From Bolinopsis microptera (lineage: Eukaryota > Ctenophora > Tentaculata > Lobata > Bolinopsidae), in the NCBI RefSeq assembly GCF_026151205.1, contig NC_087080.1, positions 5,375,096 to 5,436,796 of the forward strand: DNA of 61,701 nucleotides. The letters are read 5' to 3'. Made by a program: the position numbers and the translations under genes. Under the pieces are notes generated by a model. The model ran no database searches. It was not told where the DNA came from and saw only the letters and a list, made by a program, of their open reading frames with translations. Positions 37,631 through 50,500 of this stretch are shown here, piece by piece; position 1 is the stretch's first letter, and each line of letters opens with the position of its first letter.

Positions 37631-37710
37631 TTGTATCACGTGGTGACCCCCACAGTCGCTTCACTTCGACGATAGTCGATACAGGGGGAGCCGCGCACTT
37701 CGTATGACAA
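37631..37710 (+). mobile_element. MITE family A, copy 4 (short)
   Basis: An 80-bp derivative flanked by GGTGTACT (37623-37630 and 37711-37718). The right arm of the internal hairpin is deleted but both ends are intact. Confidence 0.8.
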
Positions 37711-37718
37711 GGTGTACT

Positions 37719-38420
37719 TGCTAACATCTTGTTACATTTGTTAATGTCAATTTGTCCTTGATAAATGAATATATCTTCACTTCTCTTAAACTAATAATAA
37801 AGATACGTTAACAAACCCAAACTAAATTGCATGATGAAAAAAGTGCCACGCCCTATTTAAGGGTGTTAACTATTAAATGATAATGCTTGTAAAAATTTCC
37901 GATTTGTCAAAGAAATTCTATAGGTCGAACGTAAGTGTATAAATAGATTCATGCATAATTATGACAAGAAGTTCGATTGTTGTTCTGAACTGATAGCAAA
38001 TGGTAAAATAGGTACCAAGAAGATTTAATGGTCCCATTTTCTGTAAAACATTTTATTTGTTTTGTAGAATGGCCTATTCTTGTGTCATACTTGGCTTAGA
38101 AAACGCTGTCTTCTTTCGTTTCTGATTGTCTCACAAAATTCATCTACTAGATATAAATTTGATCATTACTGATAAATAGAGTTCTGATATCTATAGACTT
38201 ATCAAGCCTTTTTTATGATCCAAAATGGCAATATCTGGTCTCTGAAAACCACAAATATTGACTTATCCGCGGGCGCGGAACGTTTTGAGTGAACTTTGTT
38301 AGTCCAGACCATGTGGTTCGCCGGTGCTAAAATTATCACAGATAACTAACGCGCATTTAGGAGACGCGCAAAAGTTGAAATTGTTATTACGGTTTGGGCG
38401 AGCGATTTAGAAAGAGCCTG
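37719..38420. other. Intergenic stretch
   Basis: No gene, RNA or repeat recognised. Confidence 0.4.
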
Positions 38421-38613
38421 TTGACCATTGTTAATGATCTGGCCCGGCGCGCGCTACTTCGTAGCACTTGCCATCGCGCTTACCTGGGGACCCCAGGCTA
38501 TTATGTTCATTAACATATAACGAATAGAGATTAGGCGGAATGACAGGCTGAGCGCGGCCCAGTAAGCCATCGCGCGCTACTTCGAAGAAATTTAGACGAG
38601 CAACATCCGTCAA
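38421..38613 (-). mobile_element. MITE family C, copy 2
   Basis: Reverse complement of the C1 ends (TTGACCATTGTTAATG at one end, CATCCGTCAA at the other). The shared blocks are GGGCCAG, GCGCGCTACTTCGTAGCACTTGCCAT and CTTCGAAG. About 75 bp of extra sequence lies in the middle. No target duplication was found, so its edges are less certain than for families A and B. Confidence 0.6.
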
Positions 38614-38867
38614 GTGTATTTGGAGTACTGAAACACTGTTAGTGTTAGTGTTAGGACTTAGTAGTAGTATAGGAAAGGACTGTTTTGCGTTTTGCTCCTG
38701 TGTTTTGTTCTATACTGTTCATATTAACAAAGGCTACTCACAACGTGTCACGTGAGCCTCCCACATTCTGGGATGCTAATTATGTCCAATCATAATTTTT
38801 TCCTAAAAATATTTATTCCTACACAACACATGATATACTCTCATTGCCTCGCTTGTATCGTTTTGCC

Positions 38868-38970
38868 TTGTCATACGTTGTATGACCCGCCGCGCACGAA
38901 GTGCGCGGCTCCCCCTGTATCGTCGAAGACGATATAGTGAAGCGACCGTGGGGGTCGCCACGTGATACAA
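38868..38970 (-). mobile_element. MITE family A, copy 5
   Basis: A 103-bp inverted copy (TTGTCATACG to CGTGATACAA) flanked by GTTTTGCC (38860-38867 and 38971-38978). Full hairpin present. Confidence 0.85.
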
Positions 38971-39012
38971 GTTTTGCCTGTATAAGTATTGTATAAATAT
39001 TCAGAACTGATG

Positions 39013-39158
39013 ATTGATTGACGATGTCAATCCTTCGCATCTCGCCGATCTGCATACGTGGTTGCATATTATATGTGTAGTGGTTGCGAGAAGCATATTT
39101 GATGGTTGCGAGAAGCATATTTGATGCGTGCGCGACCCAGTAGTGCATCGCGCTACAA
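39013..39158 (-). mobile_element. MITE family B, copy 4
   Basis: A 146-bp inverted copy, ending CGCGCTACAA, flanked by AACTGATG (39005-39012 and 39159-39166). The middle has a short tandem duplication of GGTTGCGAGAAGCATATTTGAT. Confidence 0.8.
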
Positions 39159-39262
39159 AACTGATGATTAATCACTCTACACTCGACTGTCACGTGACTT
39201 TTTCAACCCGTTCTCTAGCTGGCCCTGAAAGACTATTCGAAATCCTATCCCTCTAGTCTGAT

Positions 39263-39328
39263 CCCAACCCTAACCCTAACCCAATCCATAACATTAACAA
39301 AAGCATATGCTGAAACCCTAACCCTAAC
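39263..39328. repeat. Short interstitial telomere-like repeats
   Basis: Two groups of CCCTAA units (39263-39282 and 39313-39328), only two to three units each. They match the TTAGGG-type repeats at 60647-61025. Confidence 0.6.
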
Positions 39329-39612
39329 GAGAAATTAGACTAACTTCCTTATACGGTCATATCACGTGATCAAGACAGTTTTTCGCCAATATCTCGTCAG
39401 GGGAGCATTTTACAACTATGTCATGGGGGTGATTCGGAATCAGCGTCCGAAAATACATCCATTGAAGTTGGTTTCAACTGTCGGGGGCCCTTTTAGAACA
39501 ATCTCGAAGATCGACTGTAGAGTGATTTAGCACGCTCGTTTAAGAATATAATCATGATCAAAGAGGCTTTTTGACTTTAATAACTTGAGTTCAGGTCTAT
39601 GAGTATGTATTT

Positions 39613-39705
39613 TGCACGATTGACGGTACAGACTCAGAGAGGTTTTATTTATTACATATTATGCGATTATCGTAGTACTAGTAGTAGTACAGCAGGCTAT
39701 CGGTT
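39613..39705 (-). repeat. Right arm of the 3.2-kb-spaced inverted repeat
   Basis: Reverse complement of 36340-36429, with an added CTACTAGTA-type insertion. Between the arms lie MITE A copies 3 to 5, B copies 3 and 4, and C copy 2. Confidence 0.85.
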
Positions 39706-41536
39706 CGATTTTAAATGTGCCTTTGGTGCAGTTTCTGTGAAAATCGATAAGGATGTACTGTAAGTGTAATTAATTATGAAACTCTAATATCCTGTGGTTC
39801 ACGTTTTTCAGTTTCACTTTCAGTCCTTTTATTTATTTCAATTTAATAATTCCTGATTACTAAAATCTGCCGAGATTTACTGAACTCCAACTACAAATAT
39901 TGGTGATTTTAGTATTCTTGAAAGCAAAAATTCACGAAGTTTTATAAAAAAAAGCATTTTTCTCCACGTTTCATGAAATTTGATAACTTTTGGCGAAAAA
40001 AATTTCGAAAAAAATGGAAGTGAAAAATTTTCGAAGTTTTTCTAAAAACTTCTTTACTCCGTGTTTAAGCTATTCTAATCATTTTGAGCCAATAACACAA
40101 ATTTTAAAAACTAAATTTTTGCTAATTGATAATTATCTAATTAATTGATTATCTGAGGTAAAAATTGTCTCTACAAAAGTTTTTCTTCCTGATAATATGA
40201 ACATCCTTGATTAATCTGCAACTTTCTACGATGTTCACAACTAAAGATATTTGACAAACAAGAAAGGTGGTAAAAAGTGGTAAAGTGGCAAAAATTGGCA
40301 TTAAGACACGTGGAAAAGTTTGGAAAAGTTGGTCAGCCGTAAAGGGCACCTAATGAGACTCAAAAACGTCAAAAATCCTTAGAAAGCTTCTTGTTTTTTC
40401 AGACGGATTTTTTTGTACTAGATTTAGAACTGGAAGGCTCGAGATTCCATAAAATCACATGTTAAGAAGTAGACATCAAATACTTATTTTTCCTACTACA
40501 ATGGCTTCCACTTCCAGTATTCATGGGACTGTAAAAGGCACTGCCACTTCTCACTAGGCAGCTTCAAATGTTGTTGTTTTTTCATTGGGAGTCCGAGTCC
40601 GAATGATATTCGGAATTATAAATTAGTGGTATCAATTCTGGATAAAATATGTATTTTCAATATGACATTTTTACGACTGATGTTAACAATGAAAAAAAAA
40701 ACACGTACTTTTAATTAATAAGAATTATAAAAATCTTATCATTCAAGAACTTTATTTTAGAATATTCTATTTCCGGTTATCCACCTATGCTAGAATAACA
40801 CTCTGAAATTCATTTTAAAGTCGCGGTTAATCTTTATCAGAGCGCCATAAAACCATTTATGAAGATAGTTTACCCTGTCTGAATCTTAATTAAATTACTT
40901 ATTGTTTAAGTCACGGGATAGTATAGTCTGAAAATTTTATTTTGTCTAATATCATGGCAATCAGTAATAAGTCAAATATACAAGTCCATATATCAAACAG
41001 TTTAACTTTGAAATATTATAGTATAAAAACATGGAGTTAAGCAATTGTTTCTATAAAATGAAAATGATAAATCGATATAAAACTAAATCTTTGTAAAAAC
41101 ATTTTAATATACTCTGGGTGTGGGTTAGAAAATTTTAAATGTAAAATGTCTACAAAGGTAATATTTGTACAGTAATATTAAACATCGTCTAAAATTGTCC
41201 TATAAAGCTATAAAGCATAATATATCTAGTACGGTTAAAGTTGCGTTTGTGTTATGAATGAATCCTATGTACAAGTTAAATTAAAATTATGGTAAAAATG
41301 TAAGGATTATAAAATATCTCTCGCGTCTGACTCCAAGCCTCAAGCTCAGCTTGAGGACACATAATATTCACTATCGTTAACAGGGCATTCCATTAATCAT
41401 AGAACAAGTCCTCACACTTTCGTGTTGTTTGAGTGTCACAAATATGATCTCCTAAATTACTCATGTCATCAAAATGTCACATAATGCCATCAAAATGCAT
41501 ACCACGTGACATCATATAGCATTCCATGGGTAAATT
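39706..41536. other. AT-rich spacer between CEP350 and laminin 3' ends
   Basis: No gene is recognised. Presumably it contains the 3' UTR of the laminin gene on the minus strand (a minus-strand AATAAA lies near 40751-40756, but that is distant). No repeat family found elsewhere in the window was seen here. Confidence 0.4.
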
Positions 41537-44500
41537 TTACACATTATTGGGATTGTAACATTCTGTGTCATCGGGAAGCTCTGCTTCTATTTTCTCCAAT
41601 GTTAAGATCTCCTCCCGCATCATCTAAAAATGATTTCGAATTGAAAAATTAAGTACGACATGATTTTTTAATTTAGAGTTTTTTCTTTCAAACTACAGTG
41701 GCAATCAAAAGTTTAACTGAAAAGGCTTCTGTGGAGTGTGGACAACTATGAAAATAATTCATAAACTTTACCAGTATTTGTGATCTGTAGTAAGCTATCT
41801 TATCATCTTGATCCGAAGATATCTGCTTCATCTCAGCTATTTTATCGTCAATGCCTGAAGAAATTTATCAGATCAACCAAGATTTATATTTGAAAATATT
41901 AAACTAAATTATTCTATAAGTTAATTTCAATATCATTGCGGGTGTTTGCTGTTTTACCAACAACAAAAAACAATCAATTTACATTTTTGGACACCTCTAG
42001 AACATTCTATTTATTCGTGATACAGTATAACAACACTCAGTACTCTACTCACCAGCCTCGTCCATCTTCTGGTCCGCCTGAGTGAGCTCGTCAATGAGCT
42101 CCTGGAGTCTGGCAGCATCCAAACTGTCAATATCATCCAACTGTCTCTGTAGGTTCTTCAGCTTCCTGTCCCCTGCATCTACAGTGCTCGCTGCAGGTTT
42201 TAGCAGTTAGAGCTAATAAATAGATTAGTTCTATAAATAGATTTCTTATCTCTACATCATAGATGTAGGGTTAGAGTTAAGTATTCTGTTAATACTGCTT
42301 CATGTCTAATTCCATATCTTAGATGAAGCTATGCTCATGAACTTACCAAAACTGTTGGCGTTAGCCTTGCTATCAGCAGCCTTCTTCAGGACCTCCTTGA
42401 GTAGGGAAGTGCCGTTAGCAGCCTCGTTCCTGAGCCGTCTGACCTCCTCTAGAGCAGCCGCCACGTCCTCATTGAGAGTCTCCGCGTCGTCAGCCGCTGT
42501 TTGGGAGCCACCGAGCAACTCACTTATTTTACCGGTGACCTGTGGAGAGGAAACGTGGTGTGAACATTGTGTTATTTGTTACAAAGTAAGTCCGTGTACA
42601 CTGCTGGGTACTTCAAGAGTAAGATGATGTTACCAAAATGAGGGTGAACTGGTAATACAGGAAACGTTAAAACAAATTACCTCTCTAGCATTTTCCAGAG
42701 ATGACTCCAGATTGCCTTTAGCAGACTTTATGGAATCCAGAACCCCCTCCATATCTCTCTTACCGTCTCCTAATTTCTTACCAGCAGCTTGCACCTGAAA
42801 ATTAAGAAAAATTTAATTTTCCATACTCATTTCAACATAGGTGTGGCAGAACTGATCCGAGTGGTAGATCACATTAACAGTAATTTAAAGAATAATAAGC
42901 ACACAACGTTAGTTGAACTGTCCTTCTTAAGTACAAATAAAGTTAAAACGATTTGTTCATAATATGAAATGAAATCATAAACTTGACATGGAGTATAAAA
43001 TATAAATTTACCCAATTTTGAATACTAACCTTACTCTCTGCAGCATCCAGAGCATCTTCCAAATCATCAAGCTCGGCAACCGCGCTCTCAGCTTTACCCT
43101 TAGCCAACTCCACCTCCCTTTCAAAGTTCTGAAGTACTTCCAATAGCTTCTGAGCGTCTGAAGGGTGATCAAATTAAAGGGTGATCAAAACGTATTAATA
43201 CGCTTTTGATCGACGACATTTTTAAGAATCCAATTTTTAAAATTTCTCGTATAAATGATCTTTTGGACAACAGTACCGAAAGCTTGAGGGGGTTCTGTAA
43301 AGATATAATTTACACGGTACAATAGGTTAAATATCACCATGTTCCTGTGCATGTGCTCCCCCAGTCCCTCTCTGGTTGATATACACCACTATACAGGAGC
43401 TTAAATAGGGCCCCTTATACCGGTTAGGGGATGCCATCTGTTCAGGTGGTGTAATATGGAGCGTTCAAAAGTCCTTATTATTTGTTACAGTAAGAAGAGT
43501 TGTGTGGTTCCTGAGCCAGGTGCGAGGCTCCAAATTGGCAGTTTCTGTGCAGACATATTATAGGTCAACTTGTTGAACGTTTCGTAACAATTCAATTTGT
43601 CAATTTTGAACAATTCGATCTGTTTTCTTATCCTAAATGCGCCTATTGATGTTTATGAACAATGATTATTGATTATGAACTATAACAATACGCTATAAAC
43701 GTTTGAATCGCTATTTTCAGAAACGTTAAATGACTGACACTTATCATGAACCTCTCGACCTCCCTTTTTCTCTTGACAATGCCCATCATCCCTACCATCA
43801 GTAACACAGAAGTTCAGTGGAAGGAGATTGAGACCCTTATCAAGACGTACCTGTGTACCGGAGACACTAGCTGGACCTCAGATGACAAAATCTCACCACG
43901 CCTCAAAATATGTGTCAAAGCTCCAACAGACCTGTTCTGTGACAGACCCATTAGCTTGGTGGAGTATTATGATTTGATGGTGAGTGTTTGGGCCACAATG
44001 AGTCAGGGTGAGAGAGGTGATTTTACCAGATGTACCAGTGAAGCTTTAGATTTCACCACTAAAGTAATGTTTTGTTGTCCTCAGCTGAAAGTGTTCTTGA
44101 AAGGGCTAATGTCGATATCGAGTGAGGTACTATGCGAGGGGGGCAGTGAAATGGCAGGACTTCAAATTCAATATTGCAATTTTGTGAAGTTTGCATCGAG
44201 TGATGAGGGAATAGAACAGTTTTATCTGTTATTCGAACCATTTTGTTCAGGATGCATATATCCTTTAGATGATAGTATGGTGAAGAAAAGAAGTATCAAT
44301 GAGACTACTTTGGAAAACCTTATTCTTCAATTCACACCCGATGAGAAGGCCGCAGATACCACTATAAACGATTCAACAAATCGATTTAACTTTTTTAAAT
44401 CCTGGTATACGCCTCCCCCGGTCCAAGCTATCCAGATTAATCCTGGCACAATGAAAAACAAGAAATTGATCCGACGAAGAAAGGCCCCCGGAAAAATCAA

Positions 44501-47500
44501 TGAAATACATAACCCGGTCCGGTCAACTGATGGGGAGAAACGACAATATGACCAGCTGAGTTTAGTGCACGTGCTAGATCGGGAGAAGCGACAATATGAC
44601 CAGCAGAGTTTAGTGCACGTGCTACAAGATTTAACATGTGGGAGGTGGGAGGTTCCCCTGCCGGGCAAGGATGAAGGGATGTCCTTGCTGAGCGCTATTG
44701 TTGCTTTTGGTAAACTTGGATGCTGCTTCTTTAAGATTCTCTTGTGATTCGGTGGTTGCTTTGTTTGATTATTTTAATATGCCACGACTCAAGCCTCACC
44801 AGTCCGTTCCCGAACTATAATATCAACTTTAATTAAACCCATTTCACCATCATTAACAATCCACATGTTTGAGCAAAGTTTACAAATGTACCCACCATTA
44901 ATGAGTTCTGCACATTCCTGAACAGCCTGCTGACTCTGTAACAGTGCTTCGTCAGCTTTAGTCTTCAGTTGTGTCATACCAGTGTCTGCTTCCTCTCCCT
45001 CTGCAAGCAAACCTTCAGCTGTTTCAATCGTACTGTCAGCTGTTTTCTTCATCTGAAGGGGAAGAATTATTTAGCAATTCTACGTATCAAAGAATACAAT
45101 TTTAAAATAAAACGCATTGAAACGATTAAATTATTGTTTCTAAACTTTGGTTTACTACCATGAATGTACCACTTATTTCCCTACTACCACTTAGAGGCTC
45201 TAGCAGATAACATATATACAGGGTGGGCCAAAAGTCAGTACCCATACGTTGGCCTTTATAGCTCAGTCACTGAGTGCCCAATTTAAATACTTCTTTCTGG
45301 TATGACTTAGTACCACCACTGGTTCGAGGAATTTGTCAACTCGAAAAATATTCGCGTTAATTTTTTTCAAATGGAGGTTCATTTTCACATTTATTTGATA
45401 GTTTGGATAGTCGGATCAAGCTCAATATTATTGAATTGTGTTTGGCCATTTAAATTACGTTTATCCTGAAAGAATTAGAACTGTAGCTTCTCAGATGACC
45501 GAGATATGAAGCATAACGAGTTTATTCATAACGTGTGATCAGGTGGTTTACCTAATCACGTGATAAGGTGCCCCCTTTAACAACCCCGTTAAACATTATG
45601 GGAATTGTTAAGGGTGCCCAATTAAGGTGTCGTGTCACGGTGTCACATAATCACCCAGTCAATATTGTTAACGAGATACAGAAAATGCTTGATAACTTCG
45701 TCATTTCTAATCTGTTTTGCCTCATGTTTTCAGATCATAAATGCAACATTTGATAATCTACCGTCTCTGAAAAAAATTAGGCGTTCAGCATGTTCAGAGA
45801 AAACAATATAGGTGTTTTAATATTGAATGGGCGTGGTCTAAAATATTCGAATTTTCAAATTTTGACGACGGAATCCTCGAACCAGTAAGTACAGTATGCC
45901 ATCTGCAAAGCAACAGCTCTCAAATATAAAACACGGCGGAGCTATTAAGGCCAACGTATGGGTACTGACTTTTGGCCCACCCTGTACTTATAGCGAATGT
46001 CTAACTTTTTTATAGACGTTTCGTGTAACCCTTTTTCTTCAGTACGCGAATGCGTGCCGCGTTTCTTTAAAGTCGGTTGATGCATGATTTGATGAGGGTT
46101 GATATTAAGTTAACATTTCGTTAAGATGTGTTACTTTGTGTCAGATCTTTTCAGCTTTGCCGACTTGATAAAGCACAAGGATTATTCTGTTATTAACGGC
46201 CAAACGATTGAGCGTCTATGCTTGTCTTACAATTAAATTATTTACGACGTTGATAAGGAGAAAAATGCCTAGTCAGTTTATTCCATTTTTGTCCCCAACA
46301 TAAGCATTGGGAATAGACTAAAGCACTGAAAATCATACAATGGAGCTTTTCAACTTCTTTGTTCAAGTGACATCAAATTCCAAAGACAAATTCCATAGAA
46401 GAAGCAGTCCATTGTATTGCAACCTATCCAGGGAATACTTGTTGGTCTCAGATAAAAACAGTGATAATTTCTCCTGTTTTGTTTTCAAGATAATTCTGGC
46501 ACTCGATGCTTTGAAAACTTGTGGCGTTTCTTGCACTGTTACTATACAATTCTGCAAAATAAAAGATGATGTTTGATTGGAAAAAGATTGGTAAGGAAGT
46601 CGGAGAAGCGGCCGAAAAGACAGTCGACATGGTATCAGACACACTGGAGGACACAGGCTTAAAAGAAACATTTGATGAGGTTGTAGACATAGCATCAGAT
46701 ACACTTAAAGACACAGGCTTGAAAGAAGCAGTTGATAATGTAGTGGATACGGTGGTCGACACAGCAGTGGACACATTTGGTTTAGCGATTGACAAGGCAT
46801 GGGAAACTTTCCTAAAGGTACTCGGAAATTTGCTAAAAGAAGAGTCCAGTAGCAACCCAAAACTGGATACCGCCTTTGGGACCATTTTCATCATAGTAAT
46901 GGTGATCGGAATACCAGCCAACTTGATCTGCTGTTACTACTTCTCAACCCAAAAAAGCTCTCATGAGAACGGCACCTACTTCAAGAGGATCTACACTCTG
47001 ATATCTTCGTTAGACTTGGCAATCTGCATCCTTCTTTTCCCGATTATTGAAGGTCTCTTGTTTCAAGGACACAACGAATCTCTGCTTTTCCACGAAAAAG
47101 GTTTCTGCTATAGTTGGTATGCAATCTGGGTGGTGTGCCAAGAAATGGTTATCTTCATGGTGGCCATGTTGAGTGTCTCAAGGCTTGTTTTCCTCAAATA
47201 CCCTCACCTTGAAGCTAAACCTAACAGCGCATGGATTATTCCTGGAACAGTGGCAATATTAGTGGCCGTCACTCTCTTCATAGCACCTCTTGCAAGCTCC
47301 ACCGCTGCAGTTAAATACAGACCTCGCTACGGAACCTGCCAAACAAAGGGAAAGGTGCACTCGTCCAGCTTGTCACAGCTTCTCAATAAAATCAGAGATA
47401 AACGAGGAGCTGATCTCCTGACTGAAGCCCCGGTCATGTTCCCCATATACGATGGTGACAATTCAACTTCCGAAGAACAAAACAAAACATCCGAATCATC

Positions 47501-50500
47501 TCTTAACTCTCTTGGAACCCCTTCTCCGGCTGATACAGTGTCTGGTGATCATAAGTCTGCTGCCCTAATCCAAGAAGCTTCACATTCAAAGATAATCTTA
47601 GATACTTTGAAACACCCAAAAAAAGGACTGGAGGTATCACTGAAAGAAGCAAACGAGGGTCTTCGACAAGCCCAAGTAACTTACAATAATCACAGGACCA
47701 TTTTTCTGCTGAGAACAAGTTTGTTCAGTCTGCCAGTCTTGCCTATATTTATCAGCTTCATCCTCTGCTGGATTTTTCTGAAGAGAGCAAACGCCAAGGC
47801 TAAGAAGACCAATGCGACTGTGATGAAGCATGGCCAGGCTTCGAGCACGGTACTGATTGTTACACTGGTATATGTGATTTTTAATATACCGGCCCTAATT
47901 TTTTCGGTATTCGTATTCTATCACTATACCAATGAGAGGTCCGTTTCTAGCAACTTCTTTACCCACTTCATCAAAGTTATTTCAACGGTTCAAGATATAA
48001 CAGTCCCTGAAAGCATTGAAATCTGGAACTGGGATACAGATATATTGAGAGCTGCCGAAAAAAGTGTAAACTTCGCAGACGATTGGTTGGAATCGGAAAA
48101 AGAATTGATCTATTACGAAGATATGTTTGCATCTGCGTCCTTCATCCTTCTACCAGCTCTCAACAGCTGTTTGAATCCGGCCATTTTTTTCTGGAGGCTC
48201 CAGCCTTTTCGAAATTTTATCAAGAATCGCTTCAGGCATCCTCGGTGAACAATTAAAACCGCGAAAAGAATATGCAGTTTGGACATTATGAATACGAATA
48301 AACAATTATTAATACAGACATGCAGTTTTTATATAGAGAAGCAGCGTTATTTTGAATTGGACTCTTTCCTAATATTATCCTTCGTTTTTTTCCGGATCTT
48401 TCTTTCATATGTGATTGTTTTACTTATAATTTAAGGAATAATTCAATCAGTTTCATTATTTTTTATTTAGTAGAACTAGTTCAGCTAATGTACACCCAAA
48501 TATAGCTAATCAACAAATCGGATAAGAGTTGATTCAGGGCGCGTCCATGTAACGTCTGTTGTAGAGTGGGAGCTCACCCACCTTCAATGACAATGTCTGA
48601 TTTGGCTGAAATCTTTGAAAAATAGGACAATAGCTCGGATGATCTATTGACAATGAAACACAATAACTCCTTCTAAAGCTAGCCCTACCAACGTCAAGCT
48701 CATGGTTTGCCTGGCTAGTATTGAATAGTCAGGTACGCATGCCACTACTAGCCAGGGAAAGATACGCTGGATGAACGATGATAACAATTTTAACATTTTA
48801 CTCCTGGTTTAAAAACATTAATTTCATCCATTAACTTTTAACTTTAAAGGATGAGGGGACCTTAGAATTTACTTGCAAATATTCGCGTTTAAGTCCTGTG
48901 AAAATGTGTAGAATCAAAAAATACGCCGGACTGTGAAATCGATAATTCGTGCAATATCACGCCGCGCTCCTATTGGCTGATAGCAATTTTGGGCTGTGAC
49001 GTCACTTATGTGTTAAGACCAACGTGCGCGCGCACCCTTTGCTCGTGTCAACATGTTGTTCTGTTCTGTTTTAATTACGTCGTGTTACCTTTGGCGTTTG
49101 CGAGAGCGGTATCTTTGGTTGCACTGAATTAGTCTAAGTTACGAATAATTCTCTTTAATAATAATAGTTAAATGTAACTCAGAAAGGCTTTCTTGTAGTT
49201 GTAGTAGGTATTTCTATTTATAAATAGCTAAGATAAGTAGCATCCGCTAACTAAACCACAAACTGCTATTTTGTTTTGACTTGTTTGAAACCCGATATGG
49301 ACACAATTAAAAAGAATGTATGATGTAGTAGAAAACATTTTACTAGCTGGCCCTTGGCGCCTCTAGTCCTATCTGAGTACGCACGTGCGGTTTGACACTG
49401 CGCGTGTACCGGCCTTTAGTTGTACACTCATTTATAATTTACCGTTTTAGTTTGCTGTGACTTGAGTGTAAAGCGTAGCGAATGTGGATGTGTTCGTCTG
49501 CTATGCTTGGTATAATATTTCTTGGTGTAATAGTTGCAAATCTTGCTTACCTTATAAGTAGTGTCACATAGTGAGTTAGAACTTAAAAGCTTGGTGCTTG
49601 TCCAACTGGAATGAAGACATGCATTTCATACCTACCCGATCCATTTTCATTAGGACCGTGTTGTGTTGATATGACATGTTGATATATCAACTGTGGTACG
49701 AAACAGGGAGTTGCTAGGTGTTACGTTGGGAGCTATAAATATACATAATTTACATGCCTTTCTGTGTGACTTCAATCTTATTCCAGGTGTATCTCGGCTC
49801 ATGGTTATCGTAGGGTGATAATTCTTTTTTCAACCGGTCATAAAAAGTCTCCTCTCCATTGGTTATAGGCTCGTTAGTATCGTAAATTGTTAATTTATTC
49901 TTAGTAATTTAGTCGGCCCGCACGCTCATTTTACCTGTATTTCTATATGCGCGGATCAGAGCAACTCACATAATTGACGTCACAGGTTCAAATTGTTTTG
50001 GCTGGATATCTCGGCGCGCGAACGAAATACAACTTTGCGGATTTCACTAAAGTGGTTTATATTTATTTATTTAATACTTTCAACACTACTATATAACAAA
50101 TAATTTTAGGCATGTACGATGGCATGACGGGCTAGGAAGTACAGCCGATCTCCTGGTATGCGGGTACGCTGGGGTTCCTGAAGTTCACCCTTGAGTTAGG
50201 CTCCTCTCGCCCAGTGCTTGCACTGGGCAGCAACACCCTCAAACACGCTGTAAGTTGATCTTCTACTTTGATTTTATCCATAATTTTGCTTTCAATGATA
50301 ACATTTGATGTTAGTCACACATTTACAACTCTGATATTGCCCCTCTTATCATTATTCTAGCTAAAGTTTCACTGGCAAAATTTACTTACGCTTGGCAAAA
50401 TTTACCTAGAACCACTTGTACCATTACCCATTTTCTCTTGCCCTTTCTCCTTCAGGTAGTGTTCAGTGTTGTGTGTGGTTGCCTACTCTGGGGTGTTATG

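Noticed and set aside
37071-39166. Regularly spaced short repeats as a possible CRISPR array
   Set aside because: The repeats are MITEs with 8-bp target duplications and irregular spacing in a eukaryotic genome.
45568-45753. Open frame inside the mariner-like element as transposase
   Set aside because: 61 codons with no helix-turn-helix or DD(E/D) residues.
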